A DNA stretch of 5,437 bases from Betaproteobacteria bacterium (GTDB lineage Bacteria; Pseudomonadota; Gammaproteobacteria; Burkholderiales; UBA9220), in assembly GCA_020061285.1 (NCBI GenBank), contig JAGUYQ010000270.1:1-5437 (forward strand), given 5' to 3'. Shown piece after piece: positions 1 to 5,229 of the stretch. Position numbers and translations under genes: made by a program. The notes beneath the pieces were generated by a model, which saw nothing but the letters and a program-made list of their open reading frames with translations, did no database searches and was not told where the DNA came from. Position 1 is the first letter of the stretch; each line of letters begins with the position of its first letter.

Positions 1-836
1 AGTGTGTCGCCACTCCCCTGCGCCACTTCACCCTGCATAACTTGGCGGAAGCGGGCCGCAGGCTCAAATACCGCCTTCCCCCCCAGCACCCTGCCGCCGA
101 GGCGTTGTTCCTGCAACACCTGGCCCAGCAGCGGATTGCCAACCCCTACGCCCAGCGGCACGAAACCTACTACTGGCGGTTCAACTTCGCCGCCCGTATC
201 ATGCGCTCCTCGGGCATCGCCCTGGTGGCCGTGGGCGTCCTGTCCGCCCTCTACAACCTGGGCTCGATGCTGGACCTCGACCAGCAGACCGATACCGTCG
301 CCGCTCAGGCCAAGGCCGTGGAAGAAGAAACGCGGGCCATCCGCGGCACCTTCCCCCCCCTTCCCGCCTCGCCGGACACCATGAGGGCGGCGGTGGAGGC
401 CGGCGATTTCATCCTCGGCCATTTCCGCTCGCCGAAGCCCATGCTGTCCCTGATCGGCCAAGCCCTGGCCAGCCAGCCCTATATCCAAATCAACCGGGTC
501 CAATGGTGGGTGACCCCCAACCCGGAAGCCGCGCAGGACAACGGCGGCCGTGGTCCCGCGCCGGTGCCAGCCCAAACCGTCCCGGTGGCGGACTCCCTCT
601 ACCAGGTCGTCCTGCTGGAAGGAGAGGTCAAACCCTTTACCAGCAACCGCAGCGCCGTTACCGCCGTGGAATCCTTGGCAACCGCCTTGAACGGCATTCC
701 CGGCGTCAAGGCCACGCCCGTCTCGCTGCCGCTGGAGTCCGCTTCCCAGAGCCAGATTCGCGGCACCACGGATGCCGGCGGCACGGCCTCCGCCTCCTTT
801 ATCCTGAAGCTGGTTTATCTTCCGGGGACCCCATGA
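1..836 (+). CDS. PilN/GspL-like inner-membrane pilus assembly protein, 5'-truncated by window edge
   Basis: The reading frame is open from the first complete codon (position 3) to TGA at 834-836, giving 277 residues with no stop upstream, so the true start lies outside the window. A TTG at 42 is an in-frame possible start but has no convincing ribosome site. Counting from position 3, residues 1-68 are a basic, presumably cytoplasmic segment containing NPYAQRHETYYWRF. Residues about 70-88 form one membrane helix, and about 91-114 are heptad-like (coiled-coil prone). The rest would be periplasmic: a helix (LSLIGQALASQ), a strand with QINRVQWWV, then YQVVLLEGEV, a helix and a closing strand FILKLVYLP, an alpha/beta pattern like the ferredoxin-like fold of PilN and GspL. 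The 4-bp overlap with a PilO-like gene and the N-O-P order support an alignment-subcomplex role. The preceding cytoplasmic part could be the end of a PilM/GspL actin-like domain, which would make this a GspL-type fusion. The gene is certain; the family assignment rests on topology and context. Confidence 0.72.
   Translation, partial: CVATPLRHFTLHNLAEAGRRLKYRLPPQHPAAEALFLQHLAQQRIANPYAQRHETYYWRFNFAARIMRSSGIALVAVGVLSALYNLGSMLDLDQQTDTVAAQAKAVEEETRAIRGTFPPLPASPDTMRAAVEAGDFILGHFRSPKPMLSLIGQALASQPYIQINRVQWWVTPNPEAAQDNGGRGPAPVPAQTVPVADSLYQVVLLEGEVKPFTSNRSAVTAVESLATALNGIPGVKATPVSLPLESASQSQIRGTTDAGGTASASFILKLVYLPGTP
353..360 (+). repeat. C8 homopolymer tract inside the PilN/GspL-like gene
   Basis: Eight consecutive C bases encode part of TFPPLP just after the predicted coiled coil. 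A second run of seven C lies at 78-84. Slippage in such tracts would frameshift the gene, but runs of this length also occur by chance in GC-rich coding DNA. Confidence 0.4.
833..836 (+). other. ATGA stop/start overlap (PilN-like to PilO-like)
   Basis: The TGA of the first gene (834-836) overlaps the ATG of the second (833-835). Such 4-bp overlaps usually mean translational coupling and fixed stoichiometry; here they join the two predicted bitopic partners. The same ATGA arrangement recurs at 1468-1471. Confidence 0.85.
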
Positions 837-1471
837 ACGGCTTCAATCTTACTCCCGCCGACAAGGAAAACCTCAAGCGCCTGCGCATCCCGCTGCTGCT
901 GCTGACCCTCAGCATCGGCACGGGCCTCGGCTTGTACTACGGCAGCGGCAAGATGCGGGACGGGGCGGAAGCCCGTTTGACGGCTACCCAGCAAAAGCTC
1001 GCCGCAGGCCGCAACGACCGTCAAATCGCCCTGACCGAGCAGCAGGAAATCCGGCAATACCTCCCCCGTTACCAGCGCCTGGTTGAGGAGGGCCTCATCG
1101 GCGAGGCGCAACGCTTCGAACTCATCGACATTCTCGGCACCGTGCGCGGCAAGCGTTTGCTTTACCCCATCGAATACGGCATCGACTCCCCCCGCCCCTA
1201 TGCCATTGCCTCCATCCCCGCCACGGGGAACCTGAAAATAGCCGCCATGCCGGTCTCCCTGCGCCTCTCCCTGCTGCACGAAGGGGACCTGGCCGATTTG
1301 CTCCAGGACGTGAGGGACGGCCTCAAGGGCATGGCCACCGTCAACCGCTGCGAACTCACCCGCCGAGACGAACTGAACACCGCGCCCGCCCTGAAGGAAA
1401 ACCTGTCGGCGGAATGCCGGCTCGACTGGATTTCCCTCGAATCCCCCTCCTCGCCAGGAGGCTACCGATGA
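833..1471 (+). CDS. PilO-like inner-membrane alignment protein
   Basis: This encodes 212 residues from ATG 833, which overlaps the upstream stop as ATGA; a GGGGA at 824-828 is a close, weak ribosome site. The frame stays open upstream to 503, but that part lies wholly inside the preceding gene. The short cytoplasmic tail (residues 1-18, FNLTPADKENLKRLR) is followed by one membrane helix (about 19-37, LLLLTLSIGTGLGLYYG). A long polar helix with coiled-coil character runs from about 42 to 85 (ATQQKLAAGRNDRQIALTEQ). The periplasmic part contains QRFELIDILGTVRGKRLL (93-110), typical of the linker before a PilO-like ferredoxin fold, and a C-terminal strand CRLDWISLE. Two cysteines (173, 195) sit in the last two strands and could form a disulfide. 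PilO and GspM proteins are bitopic proteins of about this size that pair with PilN/GspL and hold the assembly ATPase platform in line with the outer-membrane pore. The assignment rests on topology, size and gene order rather than a recognised signature. Confidence 0.72.
   Translation: MNGFNLTPADKENLKRLRIPLLLLTLSIGTGLGLYYGSGKMRDGAEARLTATQQKLAAGRNDRQIALTEQQEIRQYLPRYQRLVEEGLIGEAQRFELIDILGTVRGKRLLYPIEYGIDSPRPYAIASIPATGNLKIAAMPVSLRLSLLHEGDLADLLQDVRDGLKGMATVNRCELTRRDELNTAPALKENLSAECRLDWISLESPSSPGGYR
1456..1461 (+). promoter_or_regulatory. Strong Shine-Dalgarno of the PilP/GspC-like gene
   Basis: A full AGGAGG lies six bases before ATG 1468, inside the end of the PilO-like gene. It decides the start over the upstream in-frame ATG 1414 and is the best ribosome site in the window. 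The other genes rely on weaker sites and stop/start overlap. Confidence 0.85.
1468..1471 (+). other. ATGA stop/start overlap (PilO-like to PilP-like)
   Basis: The ATG of the periplasmic protein gene (1468-1470) shares bases with the TGA of the PilO-like gene (1469-1471). Together with the AGGAGG just upstream this predicts coupled, efficient translation. Confidence 0.85.
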
Positions 1472-1890
1472 CCCTCCGCTCCTTTGCGATAGCGACCTTG
1501 CTGCTCTTCCCATGCCTGGCCTCCTCCGCCCCCCTCGCGGCGGATGACGGCCTGGGGCGCCTGTTCTACTCCCCCCAGGAAAGAACCATGATGAACGCCC
1601 AGCGCAACAGGGATGCCGGCATGCTTACCGGCGGCGAGAAGCTCAGTGTCGATGGCCTGGTCGTGCGCAGCAGCGGCAAGAGCACGGTGTGGCTGAACGG
1701 CGTTCCCAGCCACGAGAACCGGCCTCCCGCCGACATCGCCATCACCCGCCGCCAGGGGCCGGGAGGAAAAGTGCAGCTTCGCCTGCCCGCCAGCGGCCGT
1801 GACGTGGAACTGCAAGTCGGCCAAACCCTCGACGCCACTTCCGGCAAAGTACGGGATGCTTATGACAGCCCTTCAAAACCTGCGGAATAA
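1468..1890 (+). CDS. Small periplasmic PilP/GspC-like protein with Sec signal peptide
   Basis: This encodes 140 residues from ATG 1468, which overlaps the previous stop as ATGA. The start is fixed by a strong AGGAGG at 1456-1461, six bases upstream. An in-frame ATG at 1414 would bury the signal peptide behind 18 extra residues and is rejected. Residues 1-21 form a signal peptide (MTLRSFAIATLLLFPCLASSA) with likely signal peptidase I cleavage after SSA. The cysteine at 16 sits in LFPC, which is not a good lipobox, so this is probably not a lipoprotein, unlike classical PilP. The mature protein begins with a helix (GRLFYSPQERTMMNAQR, about 30-46). A small beta domain follows: LSVDGLVVRSSGKSTVWLNG (59-78), VQLRLPASG (102-110), VELQVGQTLD (113-122), ending GKVRDAY. 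This strand-turn pattern (V-DG-VVRSSG-S-VW-NG ... V--GQ-LD) resembles the homology-region domain of GspC/PilP, which contacts the secretin. The position after PilN- and PilO-like genes fits a periplasmic link to an outer-membrane secretin, which is not in the window. Confidence 0.7.
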   Translation: MTLRSFAIATLLLFPCLASSAPLAADDGLGRLFYSPQERTMMNAQRNRDAGMLTGGEKLSVDGLVVRSSGKSTVWLNGVPSHENRPPADIAITRRQGPGGKVQLRLPASGRDVELQVGQTLDATSGKVRDAYDSPSKPAE

Positions 1891-4800
1891 ACGGCTACCC
1901 GCTGCCCAACGCGGCGCGGCGCTGTTCGTGCTGCTAGTCGCTCTCGGCTTGGCGGCGGCGCTGTTCGTGGGCTATTTGGTGAGGAACTCGGGCAAGCTGG
2001 AAGTGGACGAGGCCTCCGCCACCCTGTTGGCCCAAGCCAAGGACGCCCTGATCGGCTATGCCGTCAGCCCCACCGCCGGTGGACAGCGGCCGGGAGACTT
2101 GCCCCGCCCCGACGCCGCCTCCGAGGGTCCGGGCAACTACGACGGTCATGCCGACGGGGGGTGTCTCGACGTTACCAAGGCCAATGGCCTGCCCCTGATA
2201 GGTGGCGGGCCGGCAAACGGGTCCAACCTGCGCTGCCTCGGGCGCTTGCCCTGGTCCGACCTGGGGATGACCATCCAGGGCGCGTCTGAAAACGACCCCA
2301 CCGGCATCATGCCCTGGTACGCCGTCTCCGCCAACCTGGTGGACCCCCTCTGTCTCACCGTCCTCAATTCCGACGCCACCACCCTGCCCACCCCCGCTTT
2401 CGCCGGTAATTCCTATGCCCAGGCCTGCGCCTCCACCAGCCAGATGACCCACCCCTGGCTGACGGTGCGGGACGCCAACGGCAACGTCATTTCCAATCGC
2501 GTCGCCGTGGTTCTCATCATCCCCGGCGCCCCCCTGGCAGGCCAGAATCGCCCCACCTCGCCGAACCTCGCGGGACCTTCCGCCTATTTGGACAGCGTCA
2601 CAGTCCCCGCCGGCTGCGCCGCCCCCTGCGTGCCCGGCGCCTACAGCAACGCCGACATGGACAACGATTTCATCGTCGGCAGCCAATCTGGCACCTTCAA
2701 CGACAAGGTCCTGTACGTCACCATCGACGAACTGATGGCCGCCGTGGAGAAACGGGTCGCCACCGAGGCAGGCAACGGCTTGGCCAAGTTCTACAATTTC
2801 TGCGGCTTCTACCCCTATCCGGTCAATTTCTTTTCCGATGCCTGCTATACCGGCACCTGTCCCAGCGATGCCGCCCGGACCCAGGGACGCTTCCCCTACA
2901 CGCCCAAGCCCAACGGCGCCGCCGCTTCTTTCCCCGAATGGACCTCGGACTTCGACGCGGCCACGGCGGGGGTGCAGCAAGCCTTGCCCCAATGGTTCCT
3001 CGACAACCGCTGGGACCGGGTGCTGTACTACACGCCGGGCAGCGGCTTCGTTGTCGGCGGCAGCGGAAGCTGCGGCGCGGGCGGCTGCCTCTCCGTGGAC
3101 GGCGCCAGTACGGCACGCTCCCTGTTCTTCACCCCCCGCGGCTACGACGGCGCCACCGCCCGTCCCACCAAGCTGCCGCGGCTGGTGTCCGACTACCTCG
3201 CCACTACCGAGAACAACAACCTGGACACGGCCTTCACCGCCTTGAACACCCTGGAAAAGCTGTACCGCCGCTCCGGCGACACCTCCCCCTACACCCCCTC
3301 CAGCCCCAACCCCGCCTGCACCAACACCACGGGAGGGCTGGTGTTCGGCACCGTGGGCGGCACCACCAACAACTCGACTTCGTCAAACTTCACCACCACC
3401 ACACCCTCCACCGCCTCACAGGTTTCCATCGATACCACCACCGGCGCCATCACCCTGGGCAATACCCATTACGACGCCGGCAATACCGACTCTTGCCAAC
3501 TCTACGCCTGCGTCTGGTACAACAACTCCCTCGCCTTCGGCAACGGCGTCAGCGTCTATTTCAGCTTCGTGGTCAACGACCCCGGCGACGGTTTCACCTT
3601 CGCCGTCATCGACGCCGACCGCAATTCCACCACCAATTGCGGCCAGGGCGGCGAGGACCTCGGCTACTCGGGGGTCAACCTCTGCGCCCAGCCGAGCTTG
3701 CCGTGGAATTTCGCCACCTACCCACCGGTCATCACCTGGGCCGCCAACACCCAATACCGGCAGAACACCTTCATCAAGCCCACCCCCGGCAGCACTCGCA
3801 TCTACATGAGCGGTGACTCCGGCACCAGCGGGGCATCCGCCCCCTCCTGGCCCACCGATTACAGCTCGGTGAACGACAACAGCGTTTCCTACTGGTGGGA
3901 CATGGGCCCCATTCCCATGCCCGCCTGGGCCGCCAAAACCTATTACAACTACAAATATATCTACGTCACGCCCACCCCGCCCAACGGCCGCTTCTACCAG
4001 ACCACCCAGGCCGGCACCAGCGGCGCCTCCCAGCCCGCCTGGCCGACCAACTACGGCACCGTCGCCGACGGCGGCACCCGCTGGCAGGACATGGGTTTTT
4101 TGCCCACCCCGCCGGTCTATTACCCGAAAATCGGCATCGAATTCGACACCTACCGCAACAGCGGCGGCCCCAACTGGGTAGAGGCTTCCCGCAAGATTTA
4201 TTACTCCGGGCGCAACGACCCCAGTTATTCCCACTCCGCCATCATCTACTGGGGAAACAGCCAGGCAAATTACTCGTCCAACATCAACCCCAGCCGCCGT
4301 GAGGATTTCGAGGACAACTACCACGATGCCTCGAACAATACCCTGAAACTGCCCTACTACGACCCCATCAGCCAGCCGCCGACGCAAATCGACTCCCTCT
4401 CATCCGTCGGCCGCATCCACCACGTGCGGGTGGACATCAGCCGCAGCGGGCAGCTTTCCAATGCCAACGGCACCTACCGCAACTACACCACCAAGGTGTG
4501 GATCGTTGCCGAGAACAACGGCACCTACAACAACCGGGGCCGCGGCGACTATAACTTCAACCTGCTGACCAATCCCTGCCTGATCGGCAAGATGCAGAAC
4601 ACCAGCCAGGATTTCGACCCCACCTATACCCGGCCGGCGGCCTGGAGCGCTTCCACCGCCTACGCCAAGAACGACTGCGTCAGCGCCGGCAATCGTGACT
4701 ACATCGCCACCAATGCCGGCACCAGCGGCGCCTTCCAGCCTACCTGGCCGGCGGGGGGAACCAAGCCCTCCAGCGGGCTGACAGTCACGGACGGCACCAT

Positions 4801-5209
4801 CACCTGGCAGGATACCGGCGCCGTCACCTGGACCCCGGTCACCCATTACGCGGACAACGACATCACCTTCCCCACCAACTTCACCGCCTTCAACGACTGG
4901 TGGTACGTCACCAGCGCCGGCACCAGCGACACCAGCGAACCGAACTGGAAATATTCCGGCACCACCAACGACGGCAGCGGCGGCGGCAAGGTCCAGTGGA
5001 AGTACGGCGGACCCATTTTCGGCACCAACCCGGCCAATACCGCCGTCATGTCGGATACGGTCAAGATATACGACATCATGGGCCAATCCCCCTACCCCCG
5101 CGTGGACCTGGGCGAGGCCTTCAAGAACTTCCGCTTCGGTTTCACCCAGGGCCAGGGCGGGGTCAGCCAAAGCCTGGTCATCCAGGGGATGAAGGCCAAT
5201 CTTAGGTGA
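1862..5209 (+). CDS. Giant PilX/GspK-type prepilin-like protein with interrupted L-type lectin domain (putative pilus adhesin)
   Basis: This encodes 1115 residues from ATG 1862, with GGGA at 1853-1856 five bases upstream. ATG 1856 is a possible alternative adding two residues; GTG 1799 is unlikely. It overlaps the previous gene by 29 bp. Residues 1-18 (basic, ending QRG) plus the hydrophobic helix 19-40 look like a prepilin with cleavage at G18/A19, but position +5 is Val instead of Glu, as in PilX/GspK-type minor subunits. LAQAKDALIGYAVS (56-69) continues the pilin helix; RPGDLPRPD, GRLPWSDLGM (127-136), NDKVLYVTIDELM (280-292) and PQWFLDNRWDRVLYY (376-390) follow. From about 504 to the end there is an L-type lectin: GDGFTF (575-580), GYSG (601-604), IGIEFDTYRN (757-766), NDPSYSH (785-791), HHVRVDIS (853-860) and FRFGFTQGQGG (1090-1100). 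Two pairs of W/AGTSG modules interrupt it at about 621-746 and 926-1050. There are 18 cysteines, most in close pairs, which suits an exported disulfide-bonded protein. The inferred role is a glycan-binding adhesin carried by a (pseudo)pilus, possibly at its tip. The coding call is certain, the lectin call strong and the adhesin role inferred. Confidence 0.8.
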   Translation: MTALQNLRNKRLPAAQRGAALFVLLVALGLAAALFVGYLVRNSGKLEVDEASATLLAQAKDALIGYAVSPTAGGQRPGDLPRPDAASEGPGNYDGHADGGCLDVTKANGLPLIGGGPANGSNLRCLGRLPWSDLGMTIQGASENDPTGIMPWYAVSANLVDPLCLTVLNSDATTLPTPAFAGNSYAQACASTSQMTHPWLTVRDANGNVISNRVAVVLIIPGAPLAGQNRPTSPNLAGPSAYLDSVTVPAGCAAPCVPGAYSNADMDNDFIVGSQSGTFNDKVLYVTIDELMAAVEKRVATEAGNGLAKFYNFCGFYPYPVNFFSDACYTGTCPSDAARTQGRFPYTPKPNGAAASFPEWTSDFDAATAGVQQALPQWFLDNRWDRVLYYTPGSGFVVGGSGSCGAGGCLSVDGASTARSLFFTPRGYDGATARPTKLPRLVSDYLATTENNNLDTAFTALNTLEKLYRRSGDTSPYTPSSPNPACTNTTGGLVFGTVGGTTNNSTSSNFTTTTPSTASQVSIDTTTGAITLGNTHYDAGNTDSCQLYACVWYNNSLAFGNGVSVYFSFVVNDPGDGFTFAVIDADRNSTTNCGQGGEDLGYSGVNLCAQPSLPWNFATYPPVITWAANTQYRQNTFIKPTPGSTRIYMSGDSGTSGASAPSWPTDYSSVNDNSVSYWWDMGPIPMPAWAAKTYYNYKYIYVTPTPPNGRFYQTTQAGTSGASQPAWPTNYGTVADGGTRWQDMGFLPTPPVYYPKIGIEFDTYRNSGGPNWVEASRKIYYSGRNDPSYSHSAIIYWGNSQANYSSNINPSRREDFEDNYHDASNNTLKLPYYDPISQPPTQIDSLSSVGRIHHVRVDISRSGQLSNANGTYRNYTTKVWIVAENNGTYNNRGRGDYNFNLLTNPCLIGKMQNTSQDFDPTYTRPAAWSASTAYAKNDCVSAGNRDYIATNAGTSGAFQPTWPAGGTKPSSGLTVTDGTITWQDTGAVTWTPVTHYADNDITFPTNFTAFNDWWYVTSAGTSDTSEPNWKYSGTTNDGSGGGKVQWKYGGPIFGTNPANTAVMSDTVKIYDIMGQSPYPRVDLGEAFKNFRFGFTQGQGGVSQSLVIQGMKANLR
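1916..1981 (+). other. Prepilin-like hydrophobic helix of the giant protein (residues 19-40)
   Basis: The codons encode AALFVLLVALGLAAALFVGY and two further residues, directly after basic residues and QRG. This has the length and position of a type IV pilin N-terminal helix, which would serve as membrane anchor before assembly. The usual Glu at +5 is replaced by Val23, which in GspK/PilX-like subunits is compatible with a tip or minor position. Confidence 0.75.
3371..3721 (+). other. L-type lectin domain, first segment (residues 504-620)
   Basis: Ser/Thr/Asn-rich strands lead to VSVYFSFVVNDPGDGFTFAV (563-582) and GQGGEDLGYSG (594-604). GDGFTF corresponds to the conserved A/G-D-G-x-x-F loop of L-type lectins, whose Asp (here D576) contacts the bound sugar. 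GG..LGY.G is the usual next motif in bacterial L-type lectins. The cysteine pairs 545/550 and 593/608 could be disulfides. The segment ends where the first module pair begins. Confidence 0.75.
3722..3910 (+). repeat. W/AGTSG module 1 (residues 621-683)
   Basis: First of four related modules of about 60 residues. It starts at ITWAANTQYRQNTFIKP, has the core SGTSGASAPSWPTDY (653-667) and ends VSYWWDMGP. It is the most divergent copy at the core start (S instead of A before GTSG). It lies between the GYSG and EFDTY motifs of the lectin, so it is an insertion in that domain. Confidence 0.8.
3911..4099 (+). repeat. W/AGTSG module 2 (residues 684-746)
   Basis: Directly follows module 1 with no linker. 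It runs from PAWAAKTYYNYKYIYVTPT through NGRFYQTTQAGTSGASQP to WPTNYGTVADGGTRWQDMG. This copy is closest to the consensus W..xT.Y....V.P..NG..Y..T.AGTSG..QP.WPT..G..V.DG...W...G, which is also found as tandem units in phage tail and bacterial surface proteins. Confidence 0.82.
4100..4636 (+). other. L-type lectin domain, middle segment (residues 747-925)
   Basis: After module 2 the lectin fold resumes with YYPKIGIEFDTYRN (753-766), NDPSYSHSAIIYWGN (785-799), a polar stretch with several Asp/Asn, then HHVRVDISR (853-861) and YTTKVWIVAENNG (875-887). In L-type lectins these are the metal-site strand, the His strand, and the hairpin H-V-x-I/V-D followed by the V-W/Y-V strand. The segment ends around CLIGKMQNTSQDFDPTYTRP, where the second module pair enters. 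Confidence 0.75.
4139..4234 (+). other. ConA-type metal-binding site (E760, D762, Y764, N766, D786, H791)
   Basis: Residues EFDTYRN and DPSYSH give E-x-D-x-Y-x-N and D-x4-H, with the same internal spacings as concanavalin A ligands E8, D10, Y12, N14 and D19, H24. In ConA these bind Mn2+ and Ca2+ and order the sugar site. The only difference is the N-to-D distance: 20 residues here against 5 in ConA, i.e. a 15-residue loop insertion (SGGPNWVEASRKIYYSGRN region). The motif match is direct; metal binding is inferred. Confidence 0.72.
4637..4819 (+). repeat. W/AGTSG module 3 (residues 926-986)
   Basis: Runs from AAWSASTAYAKNDCVSAGN through RDYIATNAGTSGAFQPTWP to GLTVTDGTITWQDTG. At DNA level it shares the 18-base core gccggcaccagcggcgcc with module 2 (4715-4732 and 4010-4027), pointing to duplication within this gene or recent exchange. 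It carries the only cysteine in any module (C939). Confidence 0.82.
4820..5011 (+). repeat. W/AGTSG module 4 (residues 987-1050)
   Basis: Follows module 3 directly: VTWTPVTHYADNDITFPT, then WWYVTSAGTSDTSEPNWKY, then GGGKVQWKYGGP. The core keeps AGTS and EP.W but has D for G after GTS, and the V.DG motif is replaced by a Gly/Ser-rich turn. This is the most degenerate copy at its end. Confidence 0.75.
5012..5206 (+). other. L-type lectin domain, closing segment (residues 1051-1115)
   Basis: After module 4, VKIYDIMGQSPYPRVDLGEA leads to FKNFRFGFTQGQGGVSQSLV (1087-1106) and the C-terminus IQGMKANLR. The pattern .V.FGFT...GG..Q...I.. matches the last strands of L-type lectins (V-x-V-G-F-(S/T)-A-x-T-G...), whose final strand returns to pair with the first. 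This shows that modules 3-4 lie inside the lectin rather than after it. Confidence 0.68.
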
Positions 5210-5229
5210 CAGCAACCGGAAAAATACCG
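5210..5229 (+). promoter_or_regulatory. 20-bp gap with ribosome site before the prepilin gene
   Basis: This is the only non-coding stretch in the window. It holds the GGAAAAA ribosome site but no hairpin with a T-run and no recognisable -35/-10 pair, so the prepilin gene is most likely read through from the large upstream gene. Confidence 0.6.

Noticed and set aside
503..832. In-frame upstream extension of the PilO-like gene
   Set aside because: It is fully inside the preceding gene, is Arg/Gly-rich and non-globular, and ATG 833 with the ATGA overlap gives a clean bitopic protein start.
1501..1530. Possible lipobox around Cys16 of the PilP/GspC-like protein
   Set aside because: The context is LFPC with Phe and Pro at -2 and -1, a poor lipobox, while an SSA signal peptidase I site follows a few residues later.
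1934..2992. Long antisense open frame (352 codons) and similar ones at 3416-4387 and 4400-5215
   Set aside because: They lie opposite the certain large gene and translate to Gly/Val/Ala-rich low-complexity protein, the usual by-product of high GC at third codon positions. No ribosome site or recognisable domain was seen.
2838..3816. Sense-strand alternative frames inside the large gene, rich in Arg, His and Pro
   Set aside because: They are frame-shifted readings of the lectin-pilin gene, with composition typical of shadow frames and no start signals.
3818..4934. CRISPR-like or transposon-related repeat array
   Set aside because: The repeated cores are in frame, encode a conserved protein motif (AGTSG) and have irregular spacing, so they are protein modules and not CRISPR or mobile-element ends.
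5210..5229. Terminator between the large gene and the prepilin gene
   Set aside because: The 20-bp gap has no stable stem or T-run and contains the ribosome site of the next gene.
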